A stretch of DNA of 48,771 nucleotides from Alphaproteobacteria bacterium (GTDB lineage: Bacteria > Pseudomonadota > Alphaproteobacteria > RF32 > CAG-239): contig JAGAZZ010000007.1 of assembly GCA_017939155.1 (NCBI GenBank), positions 1 through 48,771 on the forward strand, given 5' to 3'. Below, piece by piece: positions 8,012 through 16,424 of the stretch. The translations under genes were made by a program, and so were the position numbers. The stretch's first letter is position 1. Every line of letters starts with the position of its first letter. The notes under the pieces are model-generated. The model worked only from the letters and a program-made list of their open reading frames with translations. It was not told the origin of the DNA and searched no databases.

Positions 8012-9832
8012 TCAACGTGTAAAAATGCTCTTTTTGATAAACTCGGCCGCTTGCGAAAAGCCGATATTGCTTGCCCAAAGGTTGTCATTATCATTTGGCT
8101 TATTTTCTTTATAACGGGCAATTTCTTTTTTGGCATAAGTAAGCGCAAGCGAATTAATGCTCTCGCCAATATCTGTAAAATAAGCGCTGTCGCCATAACG
8201 CCGGCGAGAACGCATATAGCGCGAAAAAGTTTGCTCTCCGCCCCAATGCTGATTGTTATAAGCGCAATAAATATAAGCTTGGTTAGAGCCCTCGGGCGCT
8301 GTAAAAAATGTCTGGTGATGAAACTGTCTTTTCGTCCGCTTCGTCCAAACAAAAACAATCGCGTTCTTTTTATCCTGCATATATTGCTTAATATCCGCCT
8401 CAATATTTGGCGAATATCTCACCATGCCGGTTTGCAAAGACAAATCGTTTTTAAGTGCCACGCACGAATGTACGTTGTTGCAATTTTTCAAAATATCTTT
8501 AATTGCCAAGGAAACAGGACTTTGCGGGTGCTTGGCAATAAAAATATCGGCAGCTTGGCACAAGCTTGCCATACTCATCCCCGAACAATGCAAACCTTGA
8601 GAAATTTTAGAAAAGCCGTAATGCTTTAAGGCAATGTTTGCTTCCCTAAACGCTTTTCTTTTATTGCCGCACTCAAGCTTGATGTAGTTATCATGCGCGC
8701 ATTGGCGGTAAATTTCGCAAAATTCCGCCAAGTCCCGGTCTTTTTCTTGCAAGATTTTATTTTCATACGCCTTAAACTCAGAGGCGGATAAATCAATCTT
8801 TTTAATTTCTTTTGCCAAAAGCTCGTCGGCGGAAAAATCCGGAATGGAAAATTTTATTTTCTGCTGGAGCAACGCCATACTGTCAATCTCAAGCTTGGTA
8901 ACCTCAGTGTCCTTTTTAATCTGAGAGGGTTGTTTTTTTGTTTTAGCTTGAGGTTTTATTTTAACCAAACGGGGCGCAGGTTTTGGAGTGTTAAGGGCAA
9001 CCGTCTTGCTCTCATCAGCCAAGAGGGGCTTGGTTGGCGTTAATGTGACGTATTTCGGGATTTTTAAAACATCTTTGGTGTTGGCAGCCAACTGAAAGCC
9101 GGAGTAAGAAAGCCCGGCAAACGGAAGGGTCATCAAAGCGTATCTAAACGTTTTTTCGCCTCTCTCTAACGTGCGTTTTTTAAGCTCGCAAAGTTGTTCT
9201 GACTTTTTTCTAATCTGTTGTTGATGATAACGGTAAATATTGGCAAGGATTCGCCTGATAGCTTCTTTTTTAGCTTTTTCAGTATCATCTTTTTCTTTAT
9301 CAATCTTTTTCTTAAACTTTCTAAAAAAAGTTTTTATCTTTTTTAAGCCCCAAAATCCAAAAGTCTTTTTGTTTGGTTCGGGTTTGTGCTTTTTTTGTTT
9401 TTTTGCCTGCCGCATTTCTTCTAAAGAGAGGGCAATTAAGGCATGATGATTGTAAATCGGGCGAAGACACTTGCCGTCTTTATTAACCAATGCCTGCTCC
9501 TCTTGCCAAACTTCTTCAAAACTTCGGTTTTTGGCTTTAGATAACAGCTCTTGTTCAAACTCTTTTTTCAGCATCTCTTGTGCTTCTTGAGCAGCCCTGA
9601 TGGATGAAGCCCCGTTCAGGCGCATTTGAGCACTGAAACCGGCAAGCCTTTTGCTGTTTTTATAGCAGTAATTAAGCCACAATCTATGATATTTGTAAGA
9701 AAGCTCCATATATTTTCTATGGTCTTGTTCAAATTCAGCCGCATCACGCACCAACCCGAGCGCTAAAAACTTATTTTGCGCTTTGTCAATAGCCTCGTTA
9801 GGTCGCCTTGTATGTGTCTTGCTTTCCGGCAT
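8012..9832 (-). CDS. Large unknown protein: helical N half, Cys/His-bearing C half
   Basis: Not recognised; 606 residues. Residues 1-230 are charged, helical and Lys-rich. About 231-250 (YALMTLPFAGLSYSGFQLAA) is the only likely membrane segment. A Pro/Lys-rich linker covers 255-312. The C-terminal domain (about 370-606) holds most of the cysteines: 372, 378, 388, 416, 425, 451, 457, 523. A Cys416 (LHCSGMSMASLC) followed by His505-His506 and Asn527 could be a Cys-His-Asn peptidase or amidase arrangement, but this is inference only. Cysteine content suggests a disulphide-bonded extracytoplasmic domain. AAGAAAG precedes the start. Alone between two leftward genes. Confidence 0.65.
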   Translation of the reverse strand: MPESKTHTRRPNEAIDKAQNKFLALGLVRDAAEFEQDHRKYMELSYKYHRLWLNYCYKNSKRLAGFSAQMRLNGASSIRAAQEAQEMLKKEFEQELLSKAKNRSFEEVWQEEQALVNKDGKCLRPIYNHHALIALSLEEMRQAKKQKKHKPEPNKKTFGFWGLKKIKTFFRKFKKKIDKEKDDTEKAKKEAIRRILANIYRYHQQQIRKKSEQLCELKKRTLERGEKTFRYALMTLPFAGLSYSGFQLAANTKDVLKIPKYVTLTPTKPLLADESKTVALNTPKPAPRLVKIKPQAKTKKQPSQIKKDTEVTKLEIDSMALLQQKIKFSIPDFSADELLAKEIKKIDLSASEFKAYENKILQEKDRDLAEFCEIYRQCAHDNYIKLECGNKRKAFREANIALKHYGFSKISQGLHCSGMSMASLCQAADIFIAKHPQSPVSLAIKDILKNCNNVHSCVALKNDLSLQTGMVRYSPNIEADIKQYMQDKKNAIVFVWTKRTKRQFHHQTFFTAPEGSNQAYIYCAYNNQHWGGEQTFSRYMRSRRRYGDSAYFTDIGESINSLALTYAKKEIARYKENKPNDNDNLWASNIGFSQAAEFIKKSIFTR

Positions 9833-9937
9833 CTTTCTTGTATTTTTTTTTTAGTAAACTAAACTCAGAATAAAATATATTTAAATAAACAAAAAATCAA
9901 CAAATATTTTAAATTTTTGGCAAAATAAAACAGATAC

Positions 9938-9971
9938 AAAAAAATCCCTTAAAACACAAAGTTTTAAGGGA
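9938..9971 (-). terminator. Terminator of lipoprotein gene
   Basis: TCCCTTAAAAC (9945-9955) pairs with GTTTTAAGGGA (9961-9971) around a five-base loop. On the minus strand it is followed by seven Us (9944-9938), directly after the 9979-11598 gene. Confidence 0.85.
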
Positions 9972-9978
9972 CTTTTAA

Positions 9979-11598
9979 TTAAGACGGGTCGGCGCTAAAT
10001 GTCATTTTTGCACCATTAGGCGCAAAAACCTCAACTTTAGAGCCGTCATCGGCTATAACCGCTCTGTAATCGGAAATAACCGCGGCAAGCTTACCGTTTT
10101 GGTTGAAAGCCCAGCCGTAAATCATCGCCGTTAAAGCATCAATGCCTGAAATTTGCCGGTTGTTTTCGCCATACCACAAAAGGGTAGATTTGTTTTCAAC
10201 CACTCTGGCTAACTCAAATGCCACGCCGACATCGCTTTTTGCCGCGGAATTAAATGCGCCATAGCTGCTTTCCTGAAACTTAAAGCTTGCGGGAAAAGCC
10301 TCTTGATAGTTGCAAATTCCCCATTCATACCCTTTTTCATACCGCACCAAAACGCATTTTTTTGTAATCTCACCGCCTGCATTAATAGCATCCATATCAA
10401 ACACTGCGCTGACAAACACGTTCAATACTTTACCGCGTTTCAGCTCCACCGCAGGGGGCTCAGCCGGCTTTGCTAAAAGCTTGGTCAAAACTGTTTTTTC
10501 AAACGTCTTTCCCAAAAAGACCACGCGTCCGCTCGTCTTGTTTTCAAACTCGTTTTGTTTTATGCCGGAAATAAGGTTTTCAACCAGAAACTGCGCTTCC
10601 AAGTCAAACTCAAACCGGTTGCCGTCAATCAAGGCTGTAGCCTCAAACAACGGGTAAGAAAACACATCTTCAAAATAAGACGAACTGCTTGAAAACATCA
10701 CTCTTTGCCGAACATCTCCTTTTTTAATCGCAAACATTCCGCTCTCAATCGGCGTTTTAGCCTCTTGTTCAAACGAAAGTTTGGATGAAAAATCAACGCT
10801 CTCGCACGAAACAGTCTTGTCCGCGCCGGCATTGAAAGAAAATTCAAGTGGAGGCGAAGAAAATTTATATTCCTTTTCACCATCAATCCGCCAAATTTCT
10901 TTTTTGCTGACAAAAAGGCTAAAGTGCGTTTCATCCACCCACTCAACTCCTTTATCGTATGAAGTGGTTAGGAGCTTGTCGACTTCTTTGAGCTTCTTCT
11001 TGGCATAAGATACCTGAATGTTTTTTTTGCCGCTGGCGTTTAAGGATTTAATCTCCCAAGGCACGCTAAACGTGACTTGGTTGATAAAACACCCGTCGCC
11101 GTCCAAAACTTCCGCTGTTACAAACTTTAGTTTCCCAAGCGTTGCCGTTTCAAAAAAGATTTCCGAGCCTTGGCTTCTGTACGAATAAATATCATAAGAC
11201 GCCTCGGCAACGAGCGTTTGCCCGTCACTGAGCATAATCTCTTGAAAAATAACCCGCTTTCTGGGGTTAACTCCTTGATAGCTTTGAATCTCGTTTGCTT
11301 TTTCAAAATAAGGGCAGGGGTCAAAACCTGCGGCATAGTAAACCGTGTCAAGTTTAGGATAAAGCTTAATTACGGCTTTCGGATAGAGCGTTTGCGTCTC
11401 GCCATTTTCAACAAAGCTAAGCGTTTGGTCTAAATAAAGAAACGCCGTGTCTTTATCGTAAGCCTCACGCCACGAATAAGTCAGGCTGGTTTTCTTTTTT
11501 TCGCCACCGAGCACAGGTGAGTCTTCGTGTGCCCCGCAGGAAAAAAGCAATAAGGCCGCTAAAAAAATAGCCAGCCTCAAAAAAACAATTTTTTTCAT
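9979..11598 (-). CDS. Predicted large lipoprotein, function unknown
   Basis: 539 residues. A signal peptide (MKKIVFLRLAIFLAALLLFS) ends in lipobox LLFSC, so Cys21 is the probable lipidated residue. The mature part is beta-rich with many aromatic residues and six further cysteines (DPCPYF, DGDGCFI, SCES, KKCVLVRYEKGYEWGICNY). No catalytic motif is recognised. Residue after Cys is Gly, which does not indicate inner-membrane retention, so outer-membrane anchoring is likely. The start lacks a clear Shine-Dalgarno site. A strong terminator follows; the gene appears monocistronic. Confidence 0.75.
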   Translation of the reverse strand: MKKIVFLRLAIFLAALLLFSCGAHEDSPVLGGEKKKTSLTYSWREAYDKDTAFLYLDQTLSFVENGETQTLYPKAVIKLYPKLDTVYYAAGFDPCPYFEKANEIQSYQGVNPRKRVIFQEIMLSDGQTLVAEASYDIYSYRSQGSEIFFETATLGKLKFVTAEVLDGDGCFINQVTFSVPWEIKSLNASGKKNIQVSYAKKKLKEVDKLLTTSYDKGVEWVDETHFSLFVSKKEIWRIDGEKEYKFSSPPLEFSFNAGADKTVSCESVDFSSKLSFEQEAKTPIESGMFAIKKGDVRQRVMFSSSSSYFEDVFSYPLFEATALIDGNRFEFDLEAQFLVENLISGIKQNEFENKTSGRVVFLGKTFEKTVLTKLLAKPAEPPAVELKRGKVLNVFVSAVFDMDAINAGGEITKKCVLVRYEKGYEWGICNYQEAFPASFKFQESSYGAFNSAAKSDVGVAFELARVVENKSTLLWYGENNRQISGIDALTAMIYGWAFNQNGKLAAVISDYRAVIADDGSKVEVFAPNGAKMTFSADPS

Positions 11599-11816
11599 AC
11601 GCTGAAATTATTTAAGTAAAACATTTTATTTTAGATTAAATAAAGCCCGTCTTTTACAATAACTAACCTGATAAGAAGACAAAATAAGAGCTTTACGCCT
11701 CAATCATACACAAAAAAAATAAAAAATCAAGCTATTTTGTCTAAAATAAGCAAAACTTCGCAATAAAACAAGGCTCCATATTCCATACCAAAACATAAAC
11801 ACCTTATTTATAAGAG

Positions 11817-11844
11817 TTGACAATATCGCCCGTCCTGCTAAAGT
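11817..11844 (+). promoter_or_regulatory. Promoter of psd/heptose operon
   Basis: TTGACA at 11817-11822, 16-base spacer, TAAAGT at 11839-11844. Transcription would begin near 11851, too close to the upstream in-frame ATG at 11857 and consistent with the ATG at 11878. Confidence 0.55.
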
Positions 11845-11877
11845 AAGCAAAATTGTATGGCTTTTAAGGAGAAAAAA

Positions 11878-12777
11878 ATGTCATCGCTGATAGACGATAT
11901 AAAAGTAAAATCCCAATATTTCCTACCTAAAAAACTTATTTCTCGTGCAGCGGGCTTTCTGGCGTCGCGTGACTTGGGCAGTTTAACCGAAGGGCTGATT
12001 AAGACCTTTATTGCACATTATCAGGTCGATTTAAGTGAGGCGGAAATAACTGACCCTAAAGGCTATAAAACCTTTAATGCCTTTTTTACCCGTGCCTTAA
12101 AAAAAGGTGCTCGTCCGATAGCTTCAGCCGCTCCGGCAGTGGTTAACCCTGCAGACGGAACAATCAGCGAGTTTGGTGAAATTTATAAAGACGCCGTCTT
12201 GCAGGCCAAAGGTCATTATTACAGCCTAACCGCTCTTCTAGGTGGTGATGAAAAAGACGCCGAGCCGTTTTTATCCGGCGCATTTTATACCACCTACCTT
12301 TCTCCGAAAGATTATCACCGCGTGCACATGCCCTTTGACGGCAAGTTGGAAAAAATGGTGTTTGTCCCGGGAACTTTGTTTTCGGTCAATCCTCTGACCG
12401 CGCAAAATGTGGATAATCTTTTTGCCAAGAACGAACGAGTAATCTGCTTTTTTAAGAATGAAAAGCTTGGTCGTTTTGCCGTTGTGCTGGTCGGCGCCAC
12501 TATTGTTGCCAGTATAGAAACCGTTTTTCAAGGTGTCATTGCTCCCTCAGCCGGTCGTGAAAAGACGATTTATCACTATGAAAAAGACAATATAACCTTC
12601 AAAAAAGGTGATGAACTCGGTCGCTTCCTTTTAGGCAGTACCACGGTTTGCGTGTTTGAAAACAAAAAAATAACCTTTGAGAAAGCCTTAAAAGCCGGAC
12701 AAAGCGTAAAAATGGGGCAAAAAATGGCAACACTTGCCTCCCAAACGCCAAAAACAAAGAAAACCCCTGCAAAATAA
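11878..12777 (+). CDS. psd: Phosphatidylserine decarboxylase proenzyme
   Basis: Makes phosphatidylethanolamine from phosphatidylserine at the inner membrane. The 299 residues carry the pyruvoyl self-cleavage motif LGST (252-255); Ser254 should become the pyruvoyl group. PADG gives Asp93 and DYHRVH gives His147, matching the Asp-His-Ser processing triad of long-form bacterial PSDs. The start at 11878 is preferred over the in-frame ATG at 11857 because AAGGAG lies just before it, the promoter start point falls around 11851, and the resulting N terminus (MSSLIDDIKVKSQYFLPKK) aligns with family starts. First gene of an operon with ADP-heptose genes, 16 bases before the next. No pssA is visible. 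Confidence 0.93.
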   Translation: MSSLIDDIKVKSQYFLPKKLISRAAGFLASRDLGSLTEGLIKTFIAHYQVDLSEAEITDPKGYKTFNAFFTRALKKGARPIASAAPAVVNPADGTISEFGEIYKDAVLQAKGHYYSLTALLGGDEKDAEPFLSGAFYTTYLSPKDYHRVHMPFDGKLEKMVFVPGTLFSVNPLTAQNVDNLFAKNERVICFFKNEKLGRFAVVLVGATIVASIETVFQGVIAPSAGREKTIYHYEKDNITFKKGDELGRFLLGSTTVCVFENKKITFEKALKAGQSVKMGQKMATLASQTPKTKKTPAK

Positions 12778-12793
12778 CGCCAAAGGAGAAAAT

Positions 12794-13867
12794 ATGCCTC
12801 TAAGAATAATCCATTGTGCAAATTTTAACCAAATCCGCCTCAAAGGCTGTTATCTGAGCTCAATGGGCTATAAGTTAAATAACGGCTTAACCCGCCTAAA
12901 CCACCAGGTCATCACTTATAGTGACCGCGATATGTCCCGCGCTTTCGGCTTTTTAGGCAATAAAACTTTTTTCAGTGATAAAAAAAATAATGAAAATTTT
13001 TATCAGTTTTGCTTAAATATCAAGCCTGACGCCCTCATCTTGGGACACGCGGACACCATAACTGCAGAAACGCTTTTGAAAATAAAAGATAAGCTCAAAA
13101 ACATAAAAATCCTCCAGTGGAACGTTGACAGCATTAACCCTAAAGTCACCTCGGGCGGCGGACTGCACAACATCAATAATATCAAAGCAAAACTTCCTGT
13201 CGTCGATTATACCGTCATAACCACGGCAGACCGCAAGCTCTTAAACGCGTTTGACTTAACCAAAAATAAAGTGGGCTTTATCCCTAATCCGGTAGATGCG
13301 TCAATTGAAACTGCCCGTGTGTTTGCAGACGAATCTCCTGAATATGACCTCTTTTTTGCAGCCCACCCTGACGCTTTAAGGGACGTCTGCGGCAAAGATT
13401 ATACTTCAAAAGAAGTTGCTGCTTTCTTAACTAGGGAATTTCCCGAGCAAACCTTGTGTTTTCCAAAAATGAACTGTCCGGCATTAAACGGCGCGGCTTA
13501 TCTTGATGCACTCAAAAAAAGCGCTATGGTCTTAAACCTCTCACGCGTTAATTCGGATTATCTTTATTCGTCAGACCGTATGGCACACGCCATGGGCAAC
13601 GGCTGTTTGGCTTTGGTTGACCGTAACACCGGCTTTGCCGATTTCTTCTCCGATGATGAAATTGCGTTTTATAGCAGTCAAGACGAACTTTTGGAAAAAA
13701 TAAAGTTTTATATACACTCCCCAAAAGAGCGGATGAAGACCGCCCAAAACGGACACAAGCGCTATTTTGAGCTGTTTAATGAAACACTTATTGCCAAATA
13801 CGTTGCTTCATTGTTAGAAGAAACGTATAATCCTAAAGACTATCCTTTCCCGACTATAATAGAGTAA
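12794..13867 (+). CDS. Glycosyltransferase, CgeB/Glyco_trans_1_2 type
   Basis: 357 residues, GT-B-like. The C-terminal half carries the family pattern SDRMAHAMGNGCLALVDRNTG followed by FFSDDEIAFY and an ERMKTAQNGHKRYFELFN helix, as in CgeB/YkvP-like and group-1 glycosyltransferases. The N half has a Rossmann-like ILGHADTITAETLLK/ILQWNVDS region. Start at 12794 has AAAGGAGAA upstream; a longer reading from 12734 would overlap psd. Lies six bases before hldE, so an LPS inner-core sugar transfer is likely. Donor and acceptor are not readable. Confidence 0.78.
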   Translation: MPLRIIHCANFNQIRLKGCYLSSMGYKLNNGLTRLNHQVITYSDRDMSRAFGFLGNKTFFSDKKNNENFYQFCLNIKPDALILGHADTITAETLLKIKDKLKNIKILQWNVDSINPKVTSGGGLHNINNIKAKLPVVDYTVITTADRKLLNAFDLTKNKVGFIPNPVDASIETARVFADESPEYDLFFAAHPDALRDVCGKDYTSKEVAAFLTREFPEQTLCFPKMNCPALNGAAYLDALKKSAMVLNLSRVNSDYLYSSDRMAHAMGNGCLALVDRNTGFADFFSDDEIAFYSSQDELLEKIKFYIHSPKERMKTAQNGHKRYFELFNETLIAKYVASLLEETYNPKDYPFPTIIE

Positions 13868-13873
13868 AATAAA

Positions 13874-15349
13874 ATGTCAGAGTTATCCGAATATATCAAA
13901 AATTTTCAAAACGTCCGTATGCTCATCATCGGCGATGTGATGTTAGATGAGTTTATTTATGGCAAGGTGGAGCGTATTTCCCCCGAAGCGCCGGTTCCCG
14001 TTATCCGCTTAAAAAGTGAAAAAAAGATGTTGGGCGGTGCCGGTAACGTTGCCCTAAATGCCGCCGCACTCAAGGTTAATACCTCTTTCATCGGCTTAAT
14101 CGGCAATGATGAAGCAGGGTTGACGGTAAACAAATTATTTGAAGAAACATCTATTAATAAACATCTCTTTAAGCTCAAAGATTATCCGACCATCATCAAA
14201 AAACGCTATATTGCCGGCAATGCCCAGCTCTTGCGCGCGGATAAAGAAGAGAAATTTCCCGATGTCGCCGGCATCATCGACCGTTTGGAGAAAATCTTTG
14301 TAAAATTCCTAAAAAAAGCCGATGTCATCTTGTTATCGGATTATAATAAAGGCACATTGACCAAAGAAGTCTGCCAAATGGTCATCAAAAACGCCAATCA
14401 GGAGGGCATAAAAGTCATTGTCGACCCTAAAGGTCCCAATTATACCAAATACAACGGCGCTTTTTTAGTCAAACCGAACTTGAAAGAGTTTTCAGAAAGT
14501 ACCGGCGTTAAGTTTAACACCGAAAGTCCGCTGTTTAAAGAAGAGCTTAAAGAAGCCGCCAAAATCTTTTTTGCCAAATATCAGGTGCAAAATCTTGTCG
14601 TTACGTTGTCTGAAAAAGGTATGGCTTGTTTTTCAAGGGAATATATCAATAATATGGTGCACGTCCCGACAATTGCCAAAGAAGTGTTTGATGTTTCGGG
14701 TGCCGGAGATACCTCTCTTGCGGTATTAGGCGCGGCTTTTGCTCTTAATACACCGCAAATTGCCGCTTTAACCTTGGCAAACACAGCTTCGGGCATAGCC
14801 GTCAGCAAGTTAGGTACGGCAAGCGTCACACCGGAAGAATTAACCGAGGCGCTGAATGAAGCAGAAAAAAATACCCCGTCCTCAGGTGTAATAACCTTAG
14901 AACAAGCGGTTAAAATCAGAGAAAACCTGCGTAAAGTTGGAAAAACCGTGGGCTTTACCAACGGCTGTTTTGACTGTCTGCACTTAGGTCACCTCCATTC
15001 ATTTAATGAAGCCAAAAAAGAATGCGATATCCTCTTTGTCGGCATAAATTCGGACACTTCGGTCAAACGCCTTAAAGGTCCCGCACGTCCTCTGCAGGAT
15101 GAACAGACCAGAGCAGGGCTCTTAAGCGCGCTGAAAATGATAAATTATGTCATCATCTTTGATGAAGACACGGCGTTACCGCTCATCGAAGCCCTAAAGC
15201 CCGATGTTATAGCCAAAGAGGGCTACGCACTCAAAGACTGGCCCGAAGCCCAACTTGTCATCAAACAAGGCGGACGCGCCGTTACACTCAAACGCTTGGA
15301 GGGCTACTCCACCACCTCAATGGTTGAAAGGATGAAAAATTATGATTAA
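13874..15349 (+). CDS. hldE: Bifunctional heptose-7-P kinase / heptose-1-P adenylyltransferase
   Basis: Carries out two steps of ADP-heptose synthesis: phosphorylation of heptose-7-phosphate at O1 and later adenylylation. The N-terminal PfkB-type kinase (about 1-320) has the GGAGNVALNAA sugar-binding stretch and DVSGAGDT with the catalytic Asp near 278. The C-terminal nucleotidyltransferase domain (about 345-491) has TNGCFDCLHLGHLH; HLGH at 370-373 is the adenylyl-transfer motif. Length 491 matches the fused enzyme of E. coli (477). The last 8 bases overlap gmhA, giving translational coupling. Confidence 0.96.
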   Translation: MSELSEYIKNFQNVRMLIIGDVMLDEFIYGKVERISPEAPVPVIRLKSEKKMLGGAGNVALNAAALKVNTSFIGLIGNDEAGLTVNKLFEETSINKHLFKLKDYPTIIKKRYIAGNAQLLRADKEEKFPDVAGIIDRLEKIFVKFLKKADVILLSDYNKGTLTKEVCQMVIKNANQEGIKVIVDPKGPNYTKYNGAFLVKPNLKEFSESTGVKFNTESPLFKEELKEAAKIFFAKYQVQNLVVTLSEKGMACFSREYINNMVHVPTIAKEVFDVSGAGDTSLAVLGAAFALNTPQIAALTLANTASGIAVSKLGTASVTPEELTEALNEAEKNTPSSGVITLEQAVKIRENLRKVGKTVGFTNGCFDCLHLGHLHSFNEAKKECDILFVGINSDTSVKRLKGPARPLQDEQTRAGLLSALKMINYVIIFDEDTALPLIEALKPDVIAKEGYALKDWPEAQLVIKQGGRAVTLKRLEGYSTTSMVERMKNYD

Positions 15350-15899
15350 AGATGAAATTTTGCAAATTGCCGAAAATTTTAAGGCGCTTTCCTCACAAGA
15401 CGCCGCCATTGAAGACGCTGTCAATTTATGCGTAAACGCCTTAGAAAACGGCAATAAAATTATCTTCTGCGGCAATGGCGGCTCTGCTTCGCAAGCCCAA
15501 CATCTAACCGCCGAGCTTGTCGGTCGCTATAAAATGGAAAGAAAAGCCTTAGACGCCCTCTCGTTAACCGTGGATACTTCTAATTTAACCGCCATCGGCA
15601 ATGATTATGGTTTTGAAAATATCTTTTCCCGTCAGCTTGAAGGTGTAGGAAAAATGGGCGATGTCCTGTTCGGGCTATCAACATCCGGTAATTCTGAGAA
15701 TGTTGTCCGCGCCTTTAAGCTAGCCAAAGAAATGGGAATTTTTACGATTGCGCTTGTTGGTGCTAAAGACTGTAAAATGGAGGAAATGGCAGATTTAACC
15801 ATAAAAGTTCCGGCTCAAACCAGCAATAATATTCAGGAAATGCACTTAGCCGTCGGTCACATCATCTGCGGTGAAATTGAAAAACGAATTTTTGCCTAA
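15342..15899 (+). CDS. gmhA: Sedoheptulose-7-phosphate isomerase
   Basis: First committed enzyme of ADP-heptose synthesis, converting sedoheptulose 7-phosphate to D-glycero-D-manno-heptose 7-phosphate. A single SIS domain covers 185 residues. FCGNGGSASQAQHLTAELVGRYK is recognisable in two halves (phosphate loop, then the His/Glu that bind zinc and substrate). STSGNSENVVRA supplies the second phosphate loop, and EMHLAVGHIICGEIE is the C-terminal catalytic helix. The start overlaps hldE by 8 bases. Confidence 0.95.
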   Translation: MIKDEILQIAENFKALSSQDAAIEDAVNLCVNALENGNKIIFCGNGGSASQAQHLTAELVGRYKMERKALDALSLTVDTSNLTAIGNDYGFENIFSRQLEGVGKMGDVLFGLSTSGNSENVVRAFKLAKEMGIFTIALVGAKDCKMEEMADLTIKVPAQTSNNIQEMHLAVGHIICGEIEKRIFA

Positions 15900-15914
15900 A
15901 AAAGGTTTAGCAAA

Positions 15915-16415
15915 ATGACAATCAAAACCAAAGCCCTGTTTTTAGACCGTGATGGCACCATAAACGTTGAAAAGCATTATCTTTATCAAATCAAAGATTT
16001 TGAGTTTATGGACGGCATTTTGGAGCTATGCCAAAAGGCGCATCAAAAAGGCTATTTAATCATCGTCATCACCAACCAGTCAGGCATAGCCCGCGGCTAT
16101 TACACCGTTAAAGACTATGAGATTTTAACCGCTTTTATGATAGACGAGTTTAAAAAACACGGCATCCCGATAACCGATGTTTTCTATTGTCCGGATTTAG
16201 ATGGTCCCGACCGTAAACCAAACCCCGGAATGTTCTTAAAAGCCAAAGAAAAATACAATATTGATATGGCGCACTCCATAGCTCTGGGCGATAAAGAGCG
16301 GGATAGGGAGGCCGCTGCCGCCGCCGGGGTTAAAACCCTCTTGAAATTAGATGAACAAACTGATAAACAAAAACAAAACATCGCCTCAATAATCGAGGCA
16401 ACAGCTTATTTATAG
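15915..16415 (+). CDS. gmhB: Heptose-1,7-bisphosphate 7-phosphatase (HAD family)
   Basis: Removes the 7-phosphate from heptose 1,7-bisphosphate between the two HldE steps. HAD motifs in order: FLDRDGT with nucleophile Asp11 and acid/base Asp13, VITNQSGIARG, RKPNPGM, and LGDKERDREAAAAAG. The Cys/His cluster that binds zinc in E. coli GmhB is mostly missing: the loop before RKP reads YCPDLDGPD, with one Cys and no His or CxC pair. Length 166 is slightly short of the usual 180-190. Position between gmhA and a heptosyltransferase supports the role. Confidence 0.9.
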   Translation: MTIKTKALFLDRDGTINVEKHYLYQIKDFEFMDGILELCQKAHQKGYLIIVITNQSGIARGYYTVKDYEILTAFMIDEFKKHGIPITDVFYCPDLDGPDRKPNPGMFLKAKEKYNIDMAHSIALGDKERDREAAAAAGVKTLLKLDEQTDKQKQNIASIIEATAYL

Positions 16416-16424
16416 GAAAATAAT

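Noticed and set aside
8051-8629. 192-residue + strand ORF opposite the 606-residue gene
   Set aside because: Antisense shadow without a ribosome site or recognisable domain.
16290-16315. Possible further KOPS-like octamer in gmhB
   Set aside because: The sequence is GGGATAGGG, with one base too many for GGGNAGGG.
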